From Actinoplanes sp. DH11 (lineage in GTDB: Bacteria; Actinomycetota; Actinomycetes; Mycobacteriales; Micromonosporaceae), in the NCBI RefSeq assembly GCF_020873875.1, contig NZ_JAHWGU010000017.1, positions 140,608-204,607 of the forward strand: 64,000 nucleotides of DNA, given 5' to 3'. Under the pieces are notes generated by a model. It saw nothing but the letters and a program-made list of their open reading frames with translations. It searched no databases and was not told where the DNA came from. The translations under genes were made by a program, and so were the position numbers. Shown here in pieces: positions 24,967 to 32,001 of this stretch; within the stretch, counting starts at the first letter, position 1, and each line of letters starts with the position of its first letter.

Positions 24967-25400
24967 GGCTGTCACTCACGGTCGTTGGGAGCGCTCCGCA
25001 ACAGCCGTGCGTGACAGCCCACCGGACCGGCTGTCACTCACGGTTGGTTGAAAGCGCTTGCCAGCAGCCGTACATGACAGCCGCCAGGGCCGAGCTGTCA
25101 CCCACGGCTGGCGAGAGCGCTCCCCGGCAGCCGTACATGACAGCCGACCGGTCAGCCGCCGACAGGATCACCGAAACCGCTCCCCACGGCCATGCACGAC
25201 AGCCCACCGGACCGGCTGTCACCCACGGTTGGTGAGAGCGCTTCCCGGCAGCCGTACATGACAGCCGGCCGGGGCGGCTCGCGCTCGCGCTTGCAGCTGT
25301 CAGATGGGACTGATCACTGAGAAAGCTCTCTGACAACCATCAGGGGTCGGGCCGGCTGGGTCTACGGTCGCGCTGAGATCGCTCTCCGACAGCCATGGGC
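24967..25400. repeat. Array of ~53-bp palindromic repeats, locus A
   Basis: Units at 24967-25019, 25029-25082, 25093-25145, 25150-25204 (degenerate) and 25214-25266, with decayed copies at about 25295-25345 and 25374-25400. Each is a near-perfect inverted repeat: left arm GGCTGTCACYCACGG, right arm CCGTRCRTGACAGCC, and a palindromic centre close to GAGCGCTC. Units recur at a period of 57-64 bp with ~10-nt linkers. The same family occurs at 43341-43519. Confidence 0.9.
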
Positions 25401-25628
25401 TCGAGCTTGCACTGCTCGCCGGGCGGGCCGCCGCCGGTTGCGCCGCCCTGAATCAGTCGAGCCGGCCGCCTGATGTCCACTGTTGGCGATCAGTTGCTGC
25501 TGTGGTCGCTCGCTGCGGGTGCTTTCTGACCGAGCGGTTCGGCGCGGGCAGACTCGCCGGCGTTCGCGGTGCGCGGGCTCGCGGGACCGACCGGGCTCAC
25601 CGCAGCATGGTTGACGCGCCCCGGGCGG

Positions 25629-26768
25629 TCAGCGGAAGGCTTTGCGTACCTTGGCGATCAGGCGGGGCCACTCGCGGTCGTCGGTGTCGGTGTCGCCGTC
25701 CTCGTCACTGTCCGAATCGGACCATTCGTCGTCGGGTGCGTCGTACTCCTCGTCCCAGCGCTCCGGCCAGCCCTGCGACCGTGTGCCGGCCCGGTGAGCC
25801 TCCGCAGCCGGCCGACCGGTGGAAGGGCTTTGCACGGCGGCGGTCGGCAGGGACGGAGCTGGCACGGAAAGGACTGGCACGGAAGGAGCCGCCACGAGAC
25901 TGCTGGCTCGAGCAGGAACAGGGGCGGCGGAGGCATCGTGAGCAGACCTGGACTGCGCAGGCGCACCCTGAGCACGCCCAAGCTGCGCGAGCGCACCCTG
26001 AGCGAGCCCGGGCTGCGCGGGGGCGTTCAGGGTGGGTGCGGAGTTGGCGGGCGGGGGTAGGGGTGTGTGTTTGAAGGAGGCGGATTCGAGGAGTTGCAGT
26101 GTCAGGCGTACGCCGGTCAGCTGTTCCGCCAAAGCCATCGCCCGCTCGCGCTGCCTTGCGTCCGATGTCCAGTTTGGATCAGCGGTTTCGGTGTTGTCGG
26201 CGGGGATGTCGAAGCCTAGGCGTTCCAGGACCGTGAGGATGCCGTCGGGGTCGGAGCCGGAGCGGTGGGCCGGGTCGGCGGGGTCGAACTCGAGCAGTAT
26301 CTCGCCGTCGCGGGCCCAGACGAAGCGTTCGCCGGAGTGGGACACCAGGGTGGTTCCGCGGGAGAGGCGGCGGGCTTCGATCTCCGGTCCGACGATCAGG
26401 GTCCAGTTGTTGATTGTGGTGGCGGCGACGAATTCGGTGCCGGTCTGTTCGGTGAGGCGGCGCAGACCTACCGCGCGGGCCGGGTCGGTGCCGCCCAGGT
26501 GGGTGATGACGTCGGCGGGCGTGCGGTCCCGGACCAGCGTGAGGCAGCAGGCTTCGGCGAGTTCCGCGCACTGCTCGGTGAACCAGGCGTAGTCGAACCG
26601 GGCATGGTCGGACCCGGCATGGTCGGACCGGGCATGGTCGGACCGGGCATGGTCGGACCGGGCATGGTCGGACCGGGCATGGTCGGACCCGGCATGGTCG
26701 GACCCGGCGTAGTCGAACGAGGCGTAGTCGTCAGCGCTGACAGCAACCATGTCGTGATCATGCAACAT
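25629..26768 (-). CDS. DUF6461-like protein with N-terminal pentapeptide repeat and acidic tail
   Basis: 379 residues starting MLHDHDMVAVSADDYAS. Residues 18-62 are a tandem pentapeptide repeat (S/F)D(H/Y)A(R/G), nine units encoded by 15-bp DNA repeats. The globular part (about 60-225) has FTEQCAELAEACCLTLVRD, VITHLGGTDPARA and FEFDPADPAHRSG-type elements that I associate with DUF6461, a family of unknown function common in actinobacteria. A Pro/Ala/Ser-rich linker follows, then a strongly acidic stretch EEYDAPDDEWSDSDSDEDGD and a basic end. The start was chosen because codon bias fades upstream and the membrane-protein gene stop codon is 34 bp away. It probably shares a transcript with the sigma operon. 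Confidence 0.75.
   Translation of the reverse strand: MLHDHDMVAVSADDYASFDYAGSDHAGSDHARSDHARSDHARSDHARSDHAGSDHARFDYAWFTEQCAELAEACCLTLVRDRTPADVITHLGGTDPARAVGLRRLTEQTGTEFVAATTINNWTLIVGPEIEARRLSRGTTLVSHSGERFVWARDGEILLEFDPADPAHRSGSDPDGILTVLERLGFDIPADNTETADPNWTSDARQRERAMALAEQLTGVRLTLQLLESASFKHTPLPPPANSAPTLNAPAQPGLAQGALAQLGRAQGAPAQSRSAHDASAAPVPARASSLVAAPSVPVLSVPAPSLPTAAVQSPSTGRPAAEAHRAGTRSQGWPERWDEEYDAPDDEWSDSDSDEDGDTDTDDREWPRLIAKVRKAFR
26583..26717. repeat. 15-bp in-frame tandem repeat (nine units)
   Basis: Forward-strand unit GGGCATGGTCGGACC and variants, encoding SDHAR/SDHAG on the minus strand. The outer units read FDYAG and FDYAW, so the array looks like an expansion of the DYAW codons that open the DUF6461-like domain. 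Confidence 0.9.
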
Positions 26769-26802
26769 GGTTCTGAGGGGCCCGGAGTCGGCTGTGCCGG
26801 GG

Positions 26803-27762
26803 TCAGCGGAAGGCGCCGCTGATCTCGGCCTTGGCCGGGCCTGCGCCGGCGATCGCGCCGTAGGTGTCGGCGCGCGGGTCCCGTTTCCCGGCGGTGTGCA
26901 CGAATTGGGCGGCGAACGTGTAGTCGCCGGGTGCCAGCGTCCGGCCGTCGTGCAGGGTGAACCGGTAGAGCAGTGCGTCAGTCTCCTCGGTGACTGTCGT
27001 CGCCAGCATCTCGCTGGGCACCGAGCTCCACTGGCCGGCCGGGGCCACGCCGCTGGTACGCGCCACGCTGACCAGCACGTCCAGCTCCGTGATCGTCTCG
27101 GTGGTGGTGAGCACCAGGTTGCCCTGCGTCCACGTCGCGTTCGAGTGCGGGTCGGCCGTGGCGACCGAGCTGAGGAAGCCGGCGGCCGGGGTCCACCGCG
27201 GTGCCGCGCCGCCGGCCGCCGGGGGCCGTTGCGGGCTGGTCGTGGAGGCGGCATCCGGGGCGCCCCCGGCCGGATCGCCGGACGCCGGCGAGGACAACAC
27301 CCCGCCAGGCCCAGCCGGCGACGACAGCCCGCCGGACCCGGCCGACGACGAGACCCCGCCCGACCCGGCCGACGACGACAGCCCGCCGGGCCCGGCCGAA
27401 GGCGACAGCCCGCCGGACGCCGATGACGGCCCCGACCCCGGCGACTCCGACCAGGAGCGCGCGTCGGAAGACGCGGACGGCACCCCGGGGGACGACCCGT
27501 CGGACGACAGGTCGGGGGCGGACGACACCGAAGTCGCGGCCGGCGGCCGGTCACCGATGAGCCGGACCCCGGCGACGCCGACAACCAGGGTCGCCACCAC
27601 CGAGGCCGCGGCCGCCACCGGGCGCAGCGCGAGGAACGCCCACCGGCTGCGGGCCGGTTCGCCGCGGCGCCGGGCGACCCGGGTGCGGATCGCGTCCCGG
27701 TCGGGCACGTGCCGTTCGGCCTCACGGCGCAGCACCCGGCCGAGATCCGGGTGTTCAGCCAT
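26803..27762 (-). CDS. Membrane protein cotranscribed with ECF sigma factor (putative anti-sigma factor)
   Basis: 319 residues starting MAEHPDLGRVLRREAERHVPDR. A short cytosolic N-terminus, then one transmembrane helix (about 45-70, LRPVAAAASVVATLVVGVAGVRLIG), a Ser/Gly/Pro repeat region (GLSSSAGSGGVSSSAGSGG) and an extracytoplasmic beta-rich C-terminal domain (about 195-319). It overlaps the sigma-factor gene by 8 bp with GGGAGG inside that gene, so the two are translationally coupled. The N-terminus lacks the HxxxCxxC zinc motif of ZAS anti-sigma factors. An anti-sigma role is inferred from position and topology only. Confidence 0.75.
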   Translation of the reverse strand: MAEHPDLGRVLRREAERHVPDRDAIRTRVARRRGEPARSRWAFLALRPVAAAASVVATLVVGVAGVRLIGDRPPAATSVSSAPDLSSDGSSPGVPSASSDARSWSESPGSGPSSASGGLSPSAGPGGLSSSAGSGGVSSSAGSGGLSSPAGPGGVLSSPASGDPAGGAPDAASTTSPQRPPAAGGAAPRWTPAAGFLSSVATADPHSNATWTQGNLVLTTTETITELDVLVSVARTSGVAPAGQWSSVPSEMLATTVTEETDALLYRFTLHDGRTLAPGDYTFAAQFVHTAGKRDPRADTYGAIAGAGPAKAEISGAFR

Positions 27763-28273
27763 GCAGGCCTCCCATCATCAGCGGCGTGCCCCGCAGATGT
27801 TCGCTCAGCTGTGCGGCGCCCCGCGAGGTGTGACTTTTGACCGCTCCGACCGAGATGCCCAGGATCGAGGCGACTTCCTTTTCCGGGACGTCGAACGCGT
27901 ACCGCAGGATCACGCACTCACGGCGCCGCTGCGGAAGGCGCTGCAGCGCGGCGCGTACGTCAAGGATCGCGGGGGTGTCCCGCTCGCCGCGCTCGCGGCG
28001 CAGCAGCCCGAGGCGCAGAATGCCAGCCCGTTCCCGGCTCTGCCGCTTGATCCACTGACGGGCCAGGTTGGTGACGATGCCGCGAGCGTACGCGATCGGG
28101 CTCTGCGCCGACTGGACACGCTCCCAGTGCCGCCACACCTCCACGAACGCGTCGGCCGCCAAGTCGTCGGCGGCCTGCGAGTCGCCGGTCACCAGGTAGG
28201 CGAGCCGGGACAGATCGGCGTGATGGTCGTCGAAGAACCGCCGGAAGGCGTATTCGGTCTCAAGGTCGGACAA
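27755..28273 (-). CDS. SigE-family ECF RNA polymerase sigma factor
   Basis: About 172 residues. Region 2 (AFRRFFDDHHADLSRLAYLVTGD...ADDLAADAFVEVWRHW) and region 4 (ALQRLPQRRRECVILRYAFDVPEKEVASILGISVGAVKSHTSRGAAQL) are complete. This is the SigE-family (SigE/MG_ECF) type common in Micromonosporaceae. TTG at 28273 was chosen because AGGAA lies 7 bp upstream; a GTG ten codons earlier (28303) lacks a ribosome-binding site but is possible. It is translationally coupled to the membrane protein gene downstream. The regulon is unknown. Confidence 0.9.
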   Translation of the reverse strand: MSDLETEYAFRRFFDDHHADLSRLAYLVTGDSQAADDLAADAFVEVWRHWERVQSAQSPIAYARGIVTNLARQWIKRQSRERAGILRLGLLRRERGERDTPAILDVRAALQRLPQRRRECVILRYAFDVPEKEVASILGISVGAVKSHTSRGAAQLSEHLRGTPLMMGGLHG

Positions 28274-28319
28274 GCCACTGTTCCTGACCGTCAGGGGATA
28301 CACGGGGGGAGGTGCGGCG

Positions 28320-29588
28320 TCAGCCGATCGTCACGGAGTACGCGCTGGTGTCCAGCCGGCCCGACCCGGTGAAGATCTCGGGACCGGCCTGCACGCTGGA
28401 CAGGTACTTGTCGCGGGCCAGCCAGCCGCGAGCGACCAGGTCGTCGGTGAAATCGGTGAGATTCAGGGCGGCGGACGAGGTGTTGGCGGTACGCACGAAG
28501 GAGTACACGTTCCAGCCGATGTTGCCCCGGTAGAGGTCCCAGGTGGTGCCGGCGACGGTCACGGTCGCCTGCTTCGTGCCGACCGGTCCCGCGCCACCGG
28601 TCCGGTGCAGCCAGACCATGACCTCGTCGGTGGGGTTGTGCTGCCAGTCCGGGTTCGCGATGTCGTGGAGCCACAGGTCGTACGCGACGTTCATGATGCC
28701 GGCGGTCGTCTGCGTGACCTGGAAGTTCCAGGCGGTGTCGACCGGCTTGCCGTCGCTGAGCCGGATCGGCAGGCCGGTCCCGGTGGTCTTCCAGCCCCAG
28801 TGCCAGCCGAGGACCGCACTCGCGTACGACTTGACCTTGGTGGTGTCGCCCGCCCAGTTCCAGCTGGTCCCCCAGCTCAGTTTGTCGCCGCTGAGGCCGT
28901 TCTCCCGGACGCACTGGGAGCCGGTGCCGTCGGCCTTGCCCCAGACGTTGTTGTTCACCCAGTACTTGCCGCGGATCAGGGCGGCGTAGTCGGCGCAGTT
29001 CTCGGCGCCCGGAGCGCCACCGGGCGCGGCAGTCGGGCTCGCCGAAGCGGTTGCGGACGGCTTGATCGAACCGGTCGGGCTCGCCGAAGCGGTTGCGGAC
29101 GGCTTGATCGAACCGGCCGGGCTCGCCGAAGCGGTCGGCCGGCTCGAAGCGGTCGGGCTCGCCGAAGCGGTGGTGGGGCCGGTGCAGGCCACCCCGTTCA
29201 GGGTGAAGCCGCTCGGTGCCGGGTTGCTGCCGCTCCAAGCCCCGTTGAAGCCGAGCGTCACCTGCCCACCGGCGGCGATCGAGGAGTTCCAGCCGGCATC
29301 GCGCACGGTGACCGCGCCGCCGTTCTGGGTCCACGTACCGTTCCAGCCGCTGGAGACCTTCTGCCCCGACGGGAAGGTGAAGCCGAGTGTCCAGCCGCTG
29401 ACGGCCGCCCCGCCGGAGTTCTTGATCTTCACATCGCCGGTGAAGCCGCTGTTCCACTGGCTGGGGACGCTGTAGGTCACGGAACAGGCGGCGGCTTCCG
29501 CGGCGTCGGCGTTGAGCACGCCGGCCACCGCGGCCGCGGCGCCGAGGGTCAGCACCGAGAGCGGTACGACGATGCGCCTAGCAAGCAT
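28320..29588 (-). CDS. Secreted GH12 endoglucanase with N-terminal CBM2
   Basis: 422 residues starting MLARRIVVPLSVLTLG with a signal peptide to about residue 33. A family 2 carbohydrate-binding module (about 35-135, CSVTYSVPSQWNSGFTGDVKIKN) is followed by a Ser/Thr/Pro linker with duplicated SPTGSIKPSATASA units, then a GH12 domain (about 200-422). The nucleophile is expected in DEVMVWLH (Glu) and the acid/base in the later TDFTDDL/ARGW region; GWHWGW and YDLWL are conserved GH12 segments. It should cleave beta-1,4-glucan or xyloglucan outside the cell. A CebR-like box lies about 95 bp upstream. Confidence 0.93.
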   Translation of the reverse strand: MLARRIVVPLSVLTLGAAAAVAGVLNADAAEAAACSVTYSVPSQWNSGFTGDVKIKNSGGAAVSGWTLGFTFPSGQKVSSGWNGTWTQNGGAVTVRDAGWNSSIAAGGQVTLGFNGAWSGSNPAPSGFTLNGVACTGPTTASASPTASSRPTASASPAGSIKPSATASASPTGSIKPSATASASPTAAPGGAPGAENCADYAALIRGKYWVNNNVWGKADGTGSQCVRENGLSGDKLSWGTSWNWAGDTTKVKSYASAVLGWHWGWKTTGTGLPIRLSDGKPVDTAWNFQVTQTTAGIMNVAYDLWLHDIANPDWQHNPTDEVMVWLHRTGGAGPVGTKQATVTVAGTTWDLYRGNIGWNVYSFVRTANTSSAALNLTDFTDDLVARGWLARDKYLSSVQAGPEIFTGSGRLDTSAYSVTIG

Positions 29589-29682
29589 GGGGAGTCTCCC
29601 GGGGAACGAGGATTGATCCACACCCCAGTGGCCCGACGACCGGGAAAGGTTGCTCGCATCCCACAAATTTTTCGGTGATCTT

Positions 29683-29696
29683 GCGGAGCGCTCCCA
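29683..29696. promoter_or_regulatory. Degenerate CebR-like box upstream of GH12
   Basis: GCGGAGCGCTCCCA matches the 14-bp CebR consensus at 12 positions (both mismatches at one end). It lies about 95 bp before the GH12 start codon. Confidence 0.55.
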
Positions 29697-29711
29697 CGGG
29701 ATGCTCGGCCT

Positions 29712-29796
29712 CGTACACAAAGACCCCGTACACAAAGACTCCGTACACAAAGGCTCAGTACGCGAAAGGCTCCGTACGCGAAAGGCTCCGTACAAG
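29712..29796. repeat. 15-16-bp tandem repeat (CGTACACAAAGACYC)
   Basis: Six diverging units start at about 29712, 29727, 29742, 29757, 29773 and 29789, between the GH12 promoter region and the tRNA-His terminator. Early units read CGTACACAAAG, later ones CGTACGCGAAAGG. Confidence 0.8.
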
Positions 29797-29826
29797 AAAA
29801 AGGCCCGGTCCGAAGACCGAGCCTTT
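29797..29826 (-). terminator. tRNA-His terminator
   Basis: AAAGGC-C-CGGTC / GACCG-A-GCCTTT stem, followed on the minus strand by TTTTTCTT, just after the tRNA-His 3' end. Confidence 0.8.
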
Positions 29827-29837
29827 CGCTCACATGG

Positions 29838-29911
29838 GGTGATCGACGGGACTTGAACCCGCGACCCCCGGGACCACAACCCGGTGCTCTACCAGCTGAG
29901 CTACGACCACC
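29838..29911 (-). tRNA. tRNA-His (GTG)
   Basis: 74-nt cloverleaf including the histidine-specific G-1 opposite discriminator C73. Acceptor GTGGTCG/CGATCAC, D-arm AGCTCAGCTGGTAGAGC, anticodon loop TTGTGGT (GUG), T-arm GGTTCAAGTCC. CCA appears encoded (29835-29837). Confidence 0.95.
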
Positions 29912-29985
29912 ATGACCACGACGCGTTCCCGTGGTGCCGCACAATCATAGCCACACCGGATGCGGGGTCGTCGAGCGGGTTACTC

Positions 29986-30576
29986 CTACAGCTCCGCGGC
30001 GATCGCCTTGGCCGTTTCCACGTCCGGCCCGGGCTGCGGCACGAAGACCGTGCGCCGGTAGTACTCCAGCTCGCGGATGCTCTCCCGGATGTCGGCGAGC
30101 GCGCGGTGCGACAGGCCCTTGGCCGGTTGACCGAAATAGACCCGGGGGTACCAGCGCCGGCACAGCTCCTTGATCGAGGAGACGTCGATCATCCGGTAGT
30201 GCAGGTGCGCGTCGAGCGCCGGCATGTCACGGGCCAGGAAGCCGCGGTCGGTCGCGATCGAGTTGCCGCAGAGCGGTGCGGTGCGCGGGTTCGGAACGAA
30301 CTCCCGGATGTACGTCAGGACCGCCTCCTCCGCCTCCGCCATGGTGATCGCCGAACGGCGCACCTCATCGGTGAGACCGGATTTGGCGTGCATGTCGCGC
30401 ACCACCGGCGGCATCGCGTCCAGTGCCGCGTCGTCCGCGTGAATCACCAGGTCGACGCCCTCGCCGAGCACGTTGAGTTCGGGATCGGTGACAAGCGCCG
30501 CGACCTCGATGAGCTTGTCCTTGCCCAGGTCGAGACCGGTCATCTCACAGTCGATCCACACCAGAAGATCCGCCAC
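29986..30576 (-). CDS. orn: Oligoribonuclease
   Basis: 196-residue DEDDh 3'-5' exonuclease starting GTG (MADLLVWIDCEMTGLDLGKD). Catalytic acidic residues lie in WIDCEMTGLD (D, E), NSIATDRGFL (D) and HRALADI (H, D). It degrades the last 2-5-nt RNA fragments (nanoRNA) and linear pGpG from cyclic di-GMP breakdown, which links it functionally to the diguanylate cyclase in this window. Length matches the family. Just downstream of it, on the same strand, is tRNA-His. Confidence 0.96.
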   Translation of the reverse strand: MADLLVWIDCEMTGLDLGKDKLIEVAALVTDPELNVLGEGVDLVIHADDAALDAMPPVVRDMHAKSGLTDEVRRSAITMAEAEEAVLTYIREFVPNPRTAPLCGNSIATDRGFLARDMPALDAHLHYRMIDVSSIKELCRRWYPRVYFGQPAKGLSHRALADIRESIRELEYYRRTVFVPQPGPDVETAKAIAAEL

Positions 30577-30714
30577 GCGGACAGCCTACGCCGGGCGCGA
30601 CGACATCGTTCGACGTGATCTCAGCTTCGCGCTCTTTGTCCCGTTTGGCACCCCGACTTCCCAGTTGGCCGAATATTGGGTAAACTGAACTTAACGGACG
30701 AAGCCCCCCTTCGG

Positions 30715-31881
30715 TTACTCCGTTCCCCCGGGTAAAGGGCCCTCCGTGTCGGCAGCACGGAGGGCCCTTTCGGGCTGCCGGGAACGCAGCGCCCAGCTCA
30801 CCTCCGGCCGCTCATCGGCCCACCGGATCTCCGCCTTCTCCCCTGGCGACACGAACTCCACGAGCCGCTCCCCCTCGGCCGCCACCTCCGCCCGGACCCG
30901 GCCGGTGAGCGGCCGAATCTCCGCGATCGACAGCGTTGAACCGGCCAACGACCAGGTCGCGGCCACAAATCCATCCACCAGCACCGTCGGCCGCACGATC
31001 GACCACCCCGGCATCACCAGCGGCCGGTCACCCGGGTGGATGATCCGGGCACGGTCGGAGTGACCCAGCAGCGCATTGTCGAACTCGGGCAGGAACACCA
31101 CGGGCGCGGCCATGCCTTCATCGGCCAGCGGGGCGTCCGGCAGGTCGTACAACTCGGTCCCGGCCTCGTCCCGGAAGACCCGCAGCTTTTCGCGCATTCC
31201 GGACATCAGCCCGCGCAAGCGGGTCAGTCCCGACCAGACCTGAACGTCCTTGGCCGAAGCCGGCCCGAACGCCGCCAGGTAGCGCGTCACCAGCTTTTCG
31301 GGTGCCGGCTCACCGGCCTGCGGCCGCCCCAGCCAATCATCGGCGAGCACACAACTCACTCGCCCCCGGTGCCGCCACGTCCCGGCCGGCGGCGGATGCA
31401 GCAGAGACAACCGCAGGTGTACGACCAACTTCAGCCACTCCGGGTCCGGACCGGGAAACCGTTCCACCAGCCGCCGGGTGATCTCCGGCCGGCTCATCGG
31501 CCCATCCGCCAGAATCTCCCGGGCCGCCTCCAGCAACTCCTCCTGAGCCAGCCCGCCCAACCGACCGCCACGCCCCGCGAACCGGTCCAGGTACGGCTGC
31601 AACGTTGAACGCAACCAGCCAAAATCCTCCCCCGTGCAGAGGTGCTGGGTGCCGCGGAGCAGGGCGCTGCGGACCACCGTCCGGTCCTGCAGGAGCGCGG
31701 TCAGATCGGCCTGCCGGAACGTGGGGATGCGCGCCCGCACGCTGAGATACGGGGAGTCGGACTCCTGCCCCTGCAACGCCACCAGATGAGCGATCACCTC
31801 GGCCGGGGCGGCCGTGCTGTCGCTCAGCAGTTGGCGGGTGAGGAAGGTCCGGTTGAGCTCACGGGTGGAGAGAACTCTCAT
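30715..31881 (-). CDS. Winged-helix DNA glycosylase-like protein (AlkZ/YcaQ family)
   Basis: 388 residues starting MRVLSTRELNRTFLTRQLL. The family (HTH_42, formerly DUF1006) comprises tandem winged helices. The N-terminal segment VIAHLVALQGQESDSPYLS contains the Gln-x-Gln motif used by AlkZ for hydrolysis of alkylated bases, so base-excision activity on alkylated or crosslinked DNA is plausible. Related Streptomyces AlkZ gives self-resistance to azinomycin; housekeeping paralogues are widespread. The last ~15 codons contain a perfect hairpin (30734-30770), so the likely terminator lies inside the gene. Confidence 0.85.
   Translation of the reverse strand: MRVLSTRELNRTFLTRQLLSDSTAAPAEVIAHLVALQGQESDSPYLSVRARIPTFRQADLTALLQDRTVVRSALLRGTQHLCTGEDFGWLRSTLQPYLDRFAGRGGRLGGLAQEELLEAAREILADGPMSRPEITRRLVERFPGPDPEWLKLVVHLRLSLLHPPPAGTWRHRGRVSCVLADDWLGRPQAGEPAPEKLVTRYLAAFGPASAKDVQVWSGLTRLRGLMSGMREKLRVFRDEAGTELYDLPDAPLADEGMAAPVVFLPEFDNALLGHSDRARIIHPGDRPLVMPGWSIVRPTVLVDGFVAATWSLAGSTLSIAEIRPLTGRVRAEVAAEGERLVEFVSPGEKAEIRWADERPEVSWALRSRQPERALRAADTEGPLPGGTE
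30734..30770 (-). terminator. Terminator-like hairpin within the 3' end of the AlkZ-like gene
   Basis: Perfect 15-bp arms AAAGGGCCCTCCGTG / CACGGAGGGCCCTTT with a 7-nt loop. The arms encode part of the last residues of the protein (RALRAADTEGPLPGG). Confidence 0.75.
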
Positions 31882-32001
31882 GTCCCCGACCGTAGGCGCG
31901 ATAGAGGTCAGTTCCTGACCACTATCCGTTCCGGCCGTCGCCGGGAAACGGGCCGGGCCGCCGACCTGATGGTCGGCGGCCCGGTGCGGGTTGATCCTCT
32001 G

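Larger units (their letters stand above)
24605..25628. other. ~1-kb gene-poor region with repeats
   Basis: No convincing intact gene. From 24640 to 24760 it has low-complexity CCACCTTCCGCAGGCGCCCGGTCGC-like direct repeats. From 24930 there is an imperfect CTTGTG/CTTGCG run, and from 24967 the palindrome array. A broken small membrane-protein frame may lie at 24658-24962 on the minus strand. Confidence 0.6.

Noticed and set aside
24988..25000. CebR box inside palindrome unit A1 (GGGAGCGCTCC)
   Set aside because: It is the centre of a repeat whose other copies do not keep the consensus, and no sugar-utilisation gene follows.
24967..25266. CRISPR array
   Set aside because: Repeats are themselves 53-bp palindromes with ~10-nt linkers that are not unique spacers of constant 30-40 nt; no cas genes are nearby.
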